Positions 53,771 to 63,300 of a DNA stretch of 64,000 nt are shown here, in pieces (the stretch's first letter is position 1; the number at the start of each line of letters is the position of its first letter). Source of the DNA: Rudanella lutea DSM 19387 (lineage in GTDB: Bacteria > Bacteroidota > Bacteroidia > Cytophagales > Spirosomataceae). Position numbers and translations under genes: made by a program. The DNA lies in assembly GCF_000383955.1 (NCBI RefSeq), contig NZ_KB913013.1, positions 6,225,236 through 6,289,235 of the forward strand, written 5' to 3'. Under the pieces are notes generated by a model. It was not told the origin of the DNA. It did no database searches and saw only the letters and a list, made by a program, of their open reading frames with translations.

Positions 53771-55193
53771 ACGACTTAGTATAGGTGGTCTGGGCGTAGC
53801 GTTTCTAACGCTGGCCGCCACTTCCTGCAAAACGCCCATGCTGGTTGGGCGGACAGAAAACCGGTCTGTACCAATTAGTTTTGGAACGGGTCAGGATTCC
53901 GTAAATACAGGCAAACAGAGCTGGCGGGAGTTCTTTACCGATCCCTACCTGACAGCCCTCATCGACACCGCTCTGCACAACAATCAGGAGCTGAACATCA
54001 CGATGCAGGAAATTCAGATTGCCCAAAACGACATCCGGGCGCGTACCGGAGAGTACCTGCCTTTTGTGGGTCTGCGGGCCGATGCGGGTGTCGACAAGGT
54101 TGGGCGTTACACCCGGCCGGGGGCTGTGGAAGAAAACAACGAAATCCGACCCGGCCATCGGTTTCCAAACCCACTACCCGACTTTCGGCTGGCTGCCAAT
54201 GTCTCGTGGGAGATCGACATCTGGAACAAATTGCACAATGCAAAGCGGGCGGCTGCTACCCGGTACCTGTCGTCGATTGAAGGGAAAAACTTTGCCGTTA
54301 CAAACATTGTAGCCGAGATCGCCAATTCGTACTACGAGCTATTAGGCCTTGACAATCAGCTTGATATTGTCCGAAAAAACGTAGAGATTCAGACGAACGC
54401 GTTGAACATTGTGCGGACGCAGAAGGAATCGGCGCGGGTAACCGAGTTGGCTGTCCGCCGGTTTGAGGCCCAGGTACTGGGCACGCAGAGCCTCCAGTAC
54501 AACATTCAGCAGCGAATAACCGAAACAGAGAACCGAATCAATTTTCTGGTTGGGCGGTTTCCGCAACCGGTACAACGGAGTACCCAGGATTTTAACGTGC
54601 TGGTTCCTCAGCCCGTGCGGGCGGGCCTACCGTCGCAGTTATTGCAGAACCGACCGGATATTCGCCGGGCTGAGCGCGAACTCGAAGCAGCCCGCTTGGA
54701 TGTTGAGGTAGCGCGGGCTAATTTTCTGCCATCGTTAGACCTTTCCGCTGCGGTGGGTTTTAACTCGTACAATCCGGCCCTGCTGCTCTCACCCGAATCA
54801 CTGCTTTACTCGCTGGTGGGTGGTTTGAGCCGACCGTTGGTTAACCGAAACGCGATTAAGGCTATGTACGCCAGCGCCAATGCCCGGCAGATCCAGGCTG
54901 TTTACAATTACGAACGAGCAATTCTGAACGGGTACATCGAAGTAGCTAATCAGTTGGCCAATATGAATAACCTGCAAAAGAGTTATGATTTTAAGGCCCG
55001 GCAGGTCGACGCGTTGCTGCAGTCTACGAACATCTCGAACACGCTGTTCAAATCAGCACGGGCCGATTACATGGAGGTGTTGCTGACGCAGCGCGACGCC
55101 CTCGAATCGCGGTTTGACCTCGTAGAGACCCGCATGCAACAACTAAACGCAATGGTCAATGCGTACCGCGCCCTCGGTGGTGGCTGGAATTAA
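53763..55193 (+). CDS. NodT-family outer-membrane efflux factor (TolC-like lipoprotein)
   Basis: About 476 aa from ATG 53763 (MFKRLSIGGLGVAFLTLAATSC); longer upstream starts fall inside the pump gene and lack a signal. The lipobox Cys lies near residue 22. Two OEP repeats are seen, with long helices (ALIDTALHNNQELNITMQEIQIAQNDIRAR; ELEAARLDVEVARANFLPSLDLSAAVG) and NRPDIRRAERELEAA, a NodT-family hallmark. It forms the channel of the tripartite system with the two genes upstream; translation is coupled to the pump. Confidence 0.92.
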   Translation: MFKRLSIGGLGVAFLTLAATSCKTPMLVGRTENRSVPISFGTGQDSVNTGKQSWREFFTDPYLTALIDTALHNNQELNITMQEIQIAQNDIRARTGEYLPFVGLRADAGVDKVGRYTRPGAVEENNEIRPGHRFPNPLPDFRLAANVSWEIDIWNKLHNAKRAAATRYLSSIEGKNFAVTNIVAEIANSYYELLGLDNQLDIVRKNVEIQTNALNIVRTQKESARVTELAVRRFEAQVLGTQSLQYNIQQRITETENRINFLVGRFPQPVQRSTQDFNVLVPQPVRAGLPSQLLQNRPDIRRAERELEAARLDVEVARANFLPSLDLSAAVGFNSYNPALLLSPESLLYSLVGGLSRPLVNRNAIKAMYASANARQIQAVYNYERAILNGYIEVANQLANMNNLQKSYDFKARQVDALLQSTNISNTLFKSARADYMEVLLTQRDALESRFDLVETRMQQLNAMVNAYRALGGGWN

Positions 55194-55222
55194 GCACCAG
55201 CGTGCGATCTAAGTAAATATAC

Positions 55223-55262
55223 GCCGTCAGATAGCCCCAATAGGCGCTATCTGACGGCTTTT
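55223..55262 (+). terminator. Terminator of the RND efflux operon
   Basis: A perfect 13-bp stem (gccgtcagatagc / gctatctgacggc) with a 10-nt loop, followed by tttt, lies 29 bp past the outer-membrane factor stop. Confidence 0.85.
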
Positions 55263-55305
55263 GTGTAGTTGGTCTGTTTGGGTTCGATTAGATATAAAGT
55301 TGCTA

Positions 55306-55332
55306 ATTTGCAATTCGCAAATCGCGAATTGC
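55306..55332 (+). promoter_or_regulatory. Palindromic operator upstream of the first COG0523 gene
   Basis: GCAATTCGC (55310-55318) and GCGAATTGC (55324-55332) form a perfect 9-bp inverted repeat with a 5-bp spacer, overlapping a second one, ATTTGC-n5-GCAAAT (55306-55322). It lies 87 bp upstream of ATG 55420. It shares TTTGCAA with the palindrome at 56516-56550. A zinc-sensing (Zur-type) regulator is the natural candidate. Confidence 0.5.
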
Positions 55333-55419
55333 ATGAAATGACAGATAGAAACATTCTGCTTACTACTCTGGCCCAATCCATTTAAAATTTATAACTAATT
55401 GCCTGCCAACCAAACCGCA

Positions 55420-56487
55420 ATGCCAAAAGACGTAACCATCCTGACCGGGTTTCTGGGCTCAGGGAAGACCACCCTCCTGAACGCCCTGCTGAACGAACAA
55501 GTCGGCCGACGCTTTGCGCTGGTTGAGAACGAGTTCGGTGAAGAGGGCATCGACGGCGAGCTGATCGTTCGACCGGATGTCGATATTACCGAACTCAGTA
55601 ACGGGTGCCTGTGCTGTACACTCAGCAATAATCTGCTCGACGTGCTCGACGCCCTGAGCCAACGGCAGGACAGCTTCGACGAGCTGATTATCGAAACTAC
55701 CGGCATTGCCGACCCGGCCAACATTGCCGTTCCGTTTATGATGGTGCCAGCGGTGCAACAGGCGTTCACGATCAAACGGGTTATCTGCCTTGTCGACGCC
55801 GAACTGATTGAAGATCAGCTCCGAGATACAGAAGAGGCCATTGGCCAGATTTCGTTTGCCGACGTTATTCTGATTAACAAAACCGACCGGGTAAGCCCCG
55901 ACTACCTCGCCCGGCTCCGTACGACCCTACACGAGATAAACCCATTGGCCGAGGTACTGGTGGGTCATAAAGATGACTATCCGATTAAAGCACTGCTGGC
56001 GGTGGTTCGAGATGTGGCTGAGACGACCGGTATAGCTCGCCTAACGCCCACCCGCCCCAATTTGCCCGGTGCTCAGTCAATACCAGAGCCGCAGGCCCAC
56101 TCGACCGAGGCCTCTCCCAAAGCGCATCATCATCGGCATAGCAATCTGGTTTCGGTTAGCTTCCGATTTACTAAATCGCTCGACCTGACCCGGTTGTACC
56201 ATCGCCTGACTACCCTGCTGCTCTTTCATGGCAAAGACCTATACCGGATCAAAGGAGTGATTTACGACCGGTCGCGGGCCGAGCGATGGATTGTTCAGTC
56301 AGTTGGTCAGACACTGACGCTGGTAGATGGAGCGCCGTGGCAAACCGAAGATGACCGTTTGAGCCGGCTTGTATTCATCGGCCGCGGCTTGAAGACCGCC
56401 GAGCTGGAAACGATGCTCGGACAATGTTTCTCCAGGGACCCGGATGCCAGCCCATCTGACCTACTTCACCAAACACCCATCTTGTAA
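55420..56487 (+). CDS. COG0523/CobW-family metallochaperone GTPase (1)
   Basis: A 355-aa protein from ATG 55420 ([18 protein letters not shown]). Walker A at residues 11-19, the zinc-site CLCC at 63-66 (SNGCLCCT), Walker B-like [12 protein letters not shown] and the guanine motif NKTD (153-156). A His-rich linker (HHHRH, about 236-240) precedes the CobW_C domain. The family uses GTP hydrolysis to load or allocate zinc or another metal under limitation. A second, divergent COG0523 gene follows with its own promoter. The His-rich linker suggests metal storage or relay. Confidence 0.9.
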   Translation: MPKDVTILTGFLGSGKTTLLNALLNEQVGRRFALVENEFGEEGIDGELIVRPDVDITELSNGCLCCTLSNNLLDVLDALSQRQDSFDELIIETTGIADPANIAVPFMMVPAVQQAFTIKRVICLVDAELIEDQLRDTEEAIGQISFADVILINKTDRVSPDYLARLRTTLHEINPLAEVLVGHKDDYPIKALLAVVRDVAETTGIARLTPTRPNLPGAQSIPEPQAHSTEASPKAHHHRHSNLVSVSFRFTKSLDLTRLYHRLTTLLLFHGKDLYRIKGVIYDRSRAERWIVQSVGQTLTLVDGAPWQTEDDRLSRLVFIGRGLKTAELETMLGQCFSRDPDASPSDLLHQTPIL

Positions 56488-56515
56488 GGCTAAAACGCGT
56501 AGGGCAAGTTTTATT

Positions 56516-56556
56516 TATTTCTTTTTGCAACGTTGTTGCAAAAAGAAATACCTTTG
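56516..56556 (+). promoter_or_regulatory. 35-bp palindrome spanning the promoter of the second COG0523 gene
   Basis: Perfect 16-bp arms at 56516-56531 and 56535-56550 surround a 3-bp centre; the core reads TTGCAAC-gtt-GTTGCAA. Within it, TTG (56525-56527), 21 bases, then TAccTTTG (56549-56556) match the Bacteroidota promoter, so a bound repressor would cover the whole promoter. The predicted start is near 56563, about 50 nt before ATG 56613. A zinc-dependent Zur-type repressor is the likely candidate, by gene content. No Zur gene is in the window. Confidence 0.65.
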
Positions 56557-56612
56557 CCAAAGAACCTTGTGTGATTGCTGGTGCAATCTACTCGCACGAG
56601 TACCCTTTGGTC

Positions 56613-57824
56613 ATGAAAAAACTACCTGTCACCGTATTGAGCGGCTTTCTGGGAGCCGGCAAAACCACCCTTCTTAACCACATACTACATAATAAACAGG
56701 GCCTCAAAGTGGCGGTTATCGTCAACGATATGAGTGAGGTCAATGTAGATGCCCAACTCATTAACCAGCAAAGTACGCTCTCACGTACAGAGGAAAAACT
56801 GGTCGAAATGAGCAATGGCTGCATATGCTGTACCCTTCGGGAAGATCTGATGCTGGAAGTGGAAAAACTGGCCCGCGAAAACAGGTTCGACTATCTGCTT
56901 ATTGAGTCAACGGGTATATCGGAGCCGCTACCTGTAGCTCAAACCTTTTCCTTTGTAGATGAAGAAAACGGAATTGACCTTTCGCGGTTTGCCCGGCTCG
57001 ATACCCTTGTTACTGTGGTCGATGCGTTCAACTTTCCCAAAGACTTTGGTTCAATCGACAACGTGTACGGGAGACACCTGAATGATGACCCCACCGATAC
57101 GCGCACAATTGTGAACCTGCTTACCGATCAGATTGAGTTTGCCAACGTCATCATCCTCAACAAGACTGATCTGCTCAGTCGCCAACAGATAGGCGAATTA
57201 AAGGCGATTCTGCATAAGCTGAACCCCAAAGCGCGGCTGATTGAATCGCAGTTTTCAACAGTCGATCCGGCTCAGATTCTGAACACTAAGCTATTCAACT
57301 TTGACGAGGCATCGCAGTCGGCGGGCTGGATTCAGGAGCTACAAAATCACAAAAACGGCATCGGCCACACGCCCGAGACCGAAGAATACGGCATCGGGTC
57401 GTTTGTGTTCCGCGACCATCGGCCGTTTCACCCGGCACGTTTCTGGCAGTACCTGAGTGAGCATTTTCCGGCCGGCATCATTCGCAGCAAAGGGCTGTTC
57501 TGGCTGGCTTCAAGACCCAACGAAGCCCTCAATTTCAGCCAGGCTGGCGGTAGTCTCCGGGCCGAACGAGCCGGGGTCTGGTGGGCCTCCATGCCGTTTC
57601 AAGAGCGTATTCGGTACGGTTCGTTTCTGGATAACCGCGACCAGATTGAAAGTCGCTGGCACAAACGCTTCGGGGACCGGCAAAACGAACTGGTCATCAT
57701 CGGTCAGGATCTGAACGAGCCACAAATACGCGCAGAACTGGCGGAATGTTTGTGTACCGAGCTGGAACTGAAGCACATGGAAAACAACGGCGTCTTCAAA
57801 GACCCTTTCCCGGTTTGGGAATAG
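56613..57824 (+). CDS. zigA: COG0523 zinc-responsive GTPase (2), ZigA/YciC-like
   Basis: A 403-aa GTPase from ATG 56613 ([19 protein letters not shown]); the 14 upstream codons are unlikely. Walker A at 11-19, CICC at 70-73 ([13 protein letters not shown]), [21 protein letters not shown], and the C-terminal domain [42 protein letters not shown]. This last stretch is characteristic of the ZigA/YciC group induced by zinc limitation. It has a fully palindromic operator on its promoter. The flavoprotein downstream begins after 13 bp. The symbol is by family resemblance only. Confidence 0.88.
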   Translation: MKKLPVTVLSGFLGAGKTTLLNHILHNKQGLKVAVIVNDMSEVNVDAQLINQQSTLSRTEEKLVEMSNGCICCTLREDLMLEVEKLARENRFDYLLIESTGISEPLPVAQTFSFVDEENGIDLSRFARLDTLVTVVDAFNFPKDFGSIDNVYGRHLNDDPTDTRTIVNLLTDQIEFANVIILNKTDLLSRQQIGELKAILHKLNPKARLIESQFSTVDPAQILNTKLFNFDEASQSAGWIQELQNHKNGIGHTPETEEYGIGSFVFRDHRPFHPARFWQYLSEHFPAGIIRSKGLFWLASRPNEALNFSQAGGSLRAERAGVWWASMPFQERIRYGSFLDNRDQIESRWHKRFGDRQNELVIIGQDLNEPQIRAELAECLCTELELKHMENNGVFKDPFPVWE

Positions 57825-57837
57825 ACACATTCACATC

Positions 57838-58797
57838 ATGACAATCAACAAGATTTACGACGTAATCATCATTGGCGGAAGTTGCGCGGGCCTGAGTGCC
57901 GCGCTCGTTCTGGGCCGTTCGCTCCGGGAGGTGCTGGTCATCGACGCCGGTCAACCCTGTAACCGCCAAACACCCGCATCGCACGGTTTTCTGACCCGCG
58001 ATGGCGAATCACCGGCTCAACTCCTCGCCATTGCCCGCGAGCAACTGAGCCATTACCCTAACGTGGAGCTCCGCGCTGGAACGGTCGTCAACGCCCAGTT
58101 GACAACTGAAGGCATTCTGGTAACGTCACAGCCTACTGATGGTTCTGCAAGTCAGCAAGTTATCGTCAAAAAGCTGCTGCTGGCAACCGGCTTATTCGAT
58201 ATCATGCCCGACCTGCCGGGCTTTGCCGAATGCTGGGGCCGCTCGGTACTACATTGTCCGTATTGCCACGGGTATGAGGTACACGGGCAGCCGCTGGGTG
58301 TTTTAGCTAACGGTGAAGTGGGTTACGAGATGGCTACCCTCATTCAGCACTGGGCTAGCCACCTGACGCTGTTTACCAACGGCCCGTCGACGCTCACCGA
58401 AACGCAGAAGGATACACTGACCCAACTCGGCATTCCGATTGTTGAAACGCCAATCGCCTTACTTGATCATCAAGCAAGTATGCTTACCGGCATCGTATTC
58501 GATAATGGCAGCCGAGTGCCACTCACAGCTCTGTTTTCGCGCGTCCCCTTCCGGCAACATACCGACCTGCCCGAACAGTTAGGTTGTGAATTACACGAAA
58601 CTGGGTTAATTAAAGTTAGTGAAGTAGGTGAGACAAACGTACCCGGCGTGTTTGCTGCGGGCGACGCGACAACGCTTTATCGGCAAGTGAGTCAGGCGGT
58701 TGCCAGCGGTGCAAAAACGGGGGCCTGGATTAATCGAGAGTTACTCACTGCTTCATTGCAGGAGCGTGTTGTAAAATTGGCCGATTTGGATCAGTGA
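57838..58797 (+). CDS. Thioredoxin-reductase-like FAD/NAD(P) oxidoreductase
   Basis: A 319-aa flavoprotein with the FAD loop GGSCAGLSAA (residues 13-22), the redox pair C140-P-Y-C143 in HCPYCHGYE, and ATGLFD and VFAAGDATT at the C-terminal FAD contact. The length and CxxC fit TrxB-like enzymes of the low-molecular-weight group; the NAD(P) loop is GVLANGEVGYE instead of the standard GGGDSA, so nucleotide use is uncertain. It is in an operon with the zinc-linked GTPase, which suggests a role in thiol/metal homeostasis. Confidence 0.85.
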   Translation: MTINKIYDVIIIGGSCAGLSAALVLGRSLREVLVIDAGQPCNRQTPASHGFLTRDGESPAQLLAIAREQLSHYPNVELRAGTVVNAQLTTEGILVTSQPTDGSASQQVIVKKLLLATGLFDIMPDLPGFAECWGRSVLHCPYCHGYEVHGQPLGVLANGEVGYEMATLIQHWASHLTLFTNGPSTLTETQKDTLTQLGIPIVETPIALLDHQASMLTGIVFDNGSRVPLTALFSRVPFRQHTDLPEQLGCELHETGLIKVSEVGETNVPGVFAAGDATTLYRQVSQAVASGAKTGAWINRELLTASLQERVVKLADLDQ

Positions 58798-58873
58798 AAG
58801 GTGTAAATACAGCCACGGGCTCATCAAAATCGGTAGGCCAGAAGCGTACCTCCACCAAATTTGATATCCCGAA

Positions 58874-60079
58874 TCAGTCGGGCATTTGGTCGAGGTATGT
58901 TTTTTGTGTCTGTTTTTTGGTGTAAAACTGCGTTGTTTCCATCGTTTCGTGCCGAAGATGCTGTTGCACGTGCTCCAGACTAACACCCGATTCGAGCAGA
59001 AGCTGCCCAGCGGTGTGGCGTAAACTGTGTGCCGACATTCCTTTACGTTTCAGTCCCTGCTGCCGCAAATACTTGTCGACAACGTAACGGATCTGGTGTG
59101 TTTTTAGCTCGTCGAACAGAGACTCGTTTTGCCGGGCGGGTACAATGGGCCAGCGCTCTGTTTCCCGTAAAAACGCTTCAACCGCCTGACGGCATTCGGC
59201 AAAAAACTTGATCGGTTTGCGCGTATGTTTCCCTTTGCCCAACACCCGCAGTTGCCCCCGGTCAAAATCCAGGTCACCGAGTCGCAGGCGGGTCACTTCC
59301 ACAGTTCGCAACCCTTCCAGACTCAGCAAAGCCATAATGGCTAAATCGCGCGCCGACTCGGGTACGGCAAGCAAGTCGCGCCGTTCGTTAGCTTCAAGGC
59401 TATCTTTGTAAAAGGTACGTTCAATCGCCAACCCACGAATATCGCTAATATCGCGCAATTCGTTGATTTGCTGCCCATTAAGCCCTAAGTTTTCCCGTTT
59501 ACGGATGCACCAAACGGCCAATTGCTTAACCGCCGACAGGTACAGATTTACCGTAAACGGCGAGTAATCTTCCGCTTTCAGATGGTGAACAAAATCGGCT
59601 ACGGTTTGCCCGCTCAACGAAGCCGTCTGCCCCAGGTGCAACTGCCCATCGACGTAAGCGAAAAAGGCATTCAGGGCCTTCGTGTAGGTTTCTTTGGAAC
59701 GATCACCCCGTAGGTTTTTAGCGTCCCGAATAAACCGAAGTACCAGCTCATTCATAGCGGGCGGCAGCGTCGGGCCGCTCGGGTCGGGCACAACGGTAGG
59801 TTGACCAATCTGCTGGAAGAACAACATAAACTTCCGAATCGGCGAAACCCGATTGGGTGGCAAATAGGCGGTGTACTGCGCAAAGCTCACTCCGTCGATC
59901 GGCCTGTTTTTCTGGAGACAGTCATCGACAAACGCGCGAGCATGCCGGGGGTAATTACTTGACTTCGGTAGGTCGGTCGCGAAGTACCGGATCAGCTGAC
60001 TCACTGTCAGTCGCGATTGCATCGCCCCCAACCCCTGTTGTGTACGCCCATCCAGTTTACGAAGTCCCTTCATCATCAT
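58874..60079 (-). CDS. Tyrosine recombinase/phage-type integrase
   Basis: A 401-aa protein with an N-terminal SAM-like core-binding domain (about residues 105-200) and a C-terminal catalytic domain holding the set of active residues: Arg in LEGLRTVEVTRLRLGDL, Lys in GKGKHTRK, HxxR in SAHSLRHTAG, His in HLRHETMETTQFY, and Tyr in that stretch. Start options are ATG 60079, 60076, 60073 and further in; the first is used. There is no adjacent tRNA, attachment repeat, excisionase or cargo in view, so it is either a stand-alone Xer-like recombinase or a remnant of a mobile element. Confidence 0.88.
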   Translation of the reverse strand: MMMKGLRKLDGRTQQGLGAMQSRLTVSQLIRYFATDLPKSSNYPRHARAFVDDCLQKNRPIDGVSFAQYTAYLPPNRVSPIRKFMLFFQQIGQPTVVPDPSGPTLPPAMNELVLRFIRDAKNLRGDRSKETYTKALNAFFAYVDGQLHLGQTASLSGQTVADFVHHLKAEDYSPFTVNLYLSAVKQLAVWCIRKRENLGLNGQQINELRDISDIRGLAIERTFYKDSLEANERRDLLAVPESARDLAIMALLSLEGLRTVEVTRLRLGDLDFDRGQLRVLGKGKHTRKPIKFFAECRQAVEAFLRETERWPIVPARQNESLFDELKTHQIRYVVDKYLRQQGLKRKGMSAHSLRHTAGQLLLESGVSLEHVQQHLRHETMETTQFYTKKQTQKTYLDQMPD

Positions 60080-60198
60080 TGGTTTAGCAATTCAAAGATC
60101 ATACATTTTCCGGTTTTCACCAATTCACGCAAATCATAATTTATGAGACGGTGAAAGATTTAGACCAGTTGTCTACTCTGTCGTGCACACAAACAAGC

Positions 60199-60238
60199 CG
60201 CCCCGGCCAAATTTCAGTAGTGAAATGAGACCGGGGCG
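60199..60238 (-). terminator. Compound hairpin downstream of the PKS gene
   Basis: Outer stem cgccccgg (60199-60206) / ccggggcg (60231-60238) encloses an inner stem atttca/tgaaat with a 4-nt loop. It lies 104 bp past the PKS stop, a plausible end of the biosynthetic operon. The rest of 60080-60341 holds no gene. Confidence 0.6.
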
Positions 60239-60341
60239 AGAAAAGCACGTATTTGAATGGAGAACGTATCCTGCTGATTAGCGATTAGGCTTCATCATTC
60301 ATTACACACGGTACATTCTACATTTGCTTACAGTATAGTGC

Positions 60342-63300
60342 TTAGTTGGAGATTATTTGCAAAAATTTGGTCGGTCGTTCGGGGTCGGGGACAAACCAGG
60401 CTGGGTTACCCTCTTCGTCTCGGCCCAAACGGGCGCCAATAATCGGAGGTGTGCTTTTTTTATTTTTCTTTCGAACAGCTAGTTTGGGCATAAACTCCGC
60501 ATCAGCCAAATCCTGAATACTCTCGATAAATGCCTCAACGATTCGGTCAATGTCATCGGGCGTGTGTGCTTCGGTCATGAAGCACGGAAAACCATCCCAG
60601 ATATGAATACCTCGCTCGCGCATGAGCGTAAACAACAACTCACTGTAGGGGATCTCCTCCAAAAACTTGATTCTCCAAAGGGAGCCAAACTGCGACACCA
60701 GAATAGGCAGCTTATTGTCAGTTACAAACTGATTCATCGCATCAGCCAGGGTGCGGGCTTTGTCGGTCAATCGCTGTTGCAACGCAGGGCCTTGCTTCTG
60801 CATATACGTTAGCGAGGCTTTGGCAGCCGCCAGGGCCAACGGGTGCCGCACAAAGGTTCCTGCATAAAACGTGATGTCAGCCTCAGGATATGACGCGTCG
60901 CCGTAATTCCAGAAACCACCATCCAGTGCATCCATAAAAGTTGCCTTACCCGCAACTACACCAATGGGCAAACCGCCACCCACTACTTTACCATACGAAG
61001 CCAGGTCTGCCTGAATACCAAACAACCCCTGAGCGCCAGCGGGGTGCATGCGAAATCCGGTGATAACTTCATCGAAAATCAAGGCCGTACCCGACTCCGT
61101 TGTTACTTCTCTGACCTTCTTCAAAAACTCAACCGGCTGAAATTCAGCGCGTCGACTTTGTACGGGCTCTACCAGCACGGCCGCCAGTTCGTTGGCTCGT
61201 TTGCGAATGATGGCCAGACTTTCGTCGGTACCGTAATCCAGAATGAGCAAATTTTGGACAGCCTCCAAAGGAATTCCCAAAGCAGCCGGGTACGATTGCT
61301 GCGAACCGCCCGCGCGAGCAATTACTTCATCGAAGATGCCGTGGTAGGAACCCGTGAACACCACCACCAGCGAACGGCCGGTCACGGTGCGGGCCATGCG
61401 CATGGCAGCCAATACCGCTTCAGACCCAGTGTTACAAAGAGCAGCCCGCTCAAAGCCGGTGAACGAACAAATCATCTGGCAAACCTCACCAGCCAGCCGA
61501 TGCTGCGGTCCAATCTCGTACCCTTTGTCCAGTTGTTCGTGAAGAACTTTATTCAGAAAATCAGGCCGGTGCCCAAACAGGATCGAGCCGAAACCATTGA
61601 GGACATCGATGTATTCATTCCCGTCAATGTCCCACAGCCGGCTACCGAGCGACTGATCAACCACAATCGGGTACACAATTTCTTTGGTCAACGGCTTAAA
61701 ACCCGTAACCGCCCGGGGGTCGGCCATCCACGGGCGATACTGCTGCGTATGCGCTTTACTACTGGCTGTTTTTTGGTTGTAGCGCTCTACATGTTCGTGT
61801 AAGAACTGTTTTTGCGAAGGACTCAGGGCTGTTATGTGGCGCTCGATCCGGGCACCAGCTCCAAATGGCCTGGCCACTGTTGCGGGCTCCTGAATTGGAG
61901 AAACCTGAGCCGCAGGCTGGGGAACCGGGGCAGGTGCAGGCGCACTATTAACCACATTAACGCCCTGTAAAATAGCCAGTTGCTGATTCAAAATCTGAAT
62001 CTGCTGCGCAAACAGATTCACCACAGAAGGAGCATCGGGCAGGCTACTCACCACAGCTTGCGGGATAACCGGTTGCCTATCCGCTTGGTTCTGAACAGGC
62101 GCAGCAACAGCCTGATTCACGGGCCCAACCGGACGCTCGGGCATAACCACTGCCGATGACGGGGCGGCAACGGGCCGATACGCATCGGCGGGCAACTTAC
62201 TATCGAGATAGGCGAGTAACTTTTCCAGCGTATTGTACTCAGCCGAAAGCTGCCGGAACGAGATGGGCAAATCGAATTTCTTGCGAAGCTGAAACGAGAG
62301 TTGCGTAAGCGCCAACGAATCGAGGCCAAGGTCCAGAAAGCTGCTGCTCAGCCCTACATTTCGACTATCAACGCCAGCCGTTTCGGTCAGGATCGTCCTG
62401 ACAGTGGCTAACAGTGTTTCTACTCTTGAACTCGGAGTTGACATGCTTATCGTTGAATGGGTTAAATCTGCCTGCGAAGGCATTTCTGCACACATGGTCC
62501 CTGAATGCACTAATGCTGAGGGCGATACTGGATCAACCCAGCAGCGCTTCCGGTCGAAAGCATACGTAGGCAACAAGACTTTTTGCGGGGATGCAGCCGC
62601 GTAAAGGCCTGACCAGCTGGGGGAGACACCCAACGTCCACAAAGTGCCCAATGCCTTTAAAATTGCCCGCGATTCCGACTGCTTACCGGCTTGTGTGTCT
62701 AAGCTGGCGACTACCCGGAGCGGATTTTCAAAACCCTGTTGGCGGGCCAAAGCCGTGGAAACCGTACCCGGCCCTACATCCAGCAATAGGGCGTTAGGTA
62801 CCTCGGTGAGTGTTCGTAAGGCGCGGGCAAACTGCACAGGCAACCGCATATGGTTAGCCCAGTACATGGGGTCGGTGGCCTCTGCATCGGTCAGCCATGT
62901 ACCAGTCACCGTCGAAACAATCGGTTTGCGCGGATGTTGAAGCCTAATTTGCCCCACAATGGACGCAAAAGAAGCCACGGCCGGGTCCATCATGGCCGAG
63001 TGAAACGCATGACTCGTTTCGAGCATCCGATTTGGTATTTGCCGTCTGTCCAGTAGAGTAGCCAACCGCTCAATCCCTTCGTTGGGGCCAGCTACCACGC
63101 ACTGCTGCGGGCTGTTGATGGCGGCAATCGACAGACCGGGTGGAAGCATAAACTGCAATTTTTCCGCATCCATCCGCACCGAAAGCATACGCCCCGCGGG
63201 CAGTTCACTAATCAATCGCCCACGGGCAGCAATGAGTGTCAGTGTATCGGGGAGGGAGAAAACACCGGCCAAATGAGCCGCCACAAACTCCCCGATACTG

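Noticed and set aside
58874-60079. Integrative element bounded by attachment sites
   Set aside because: No tRNA, flanking direct repeats, excisionase or phage genes were seen next to the recombinase, so only the gene is called.
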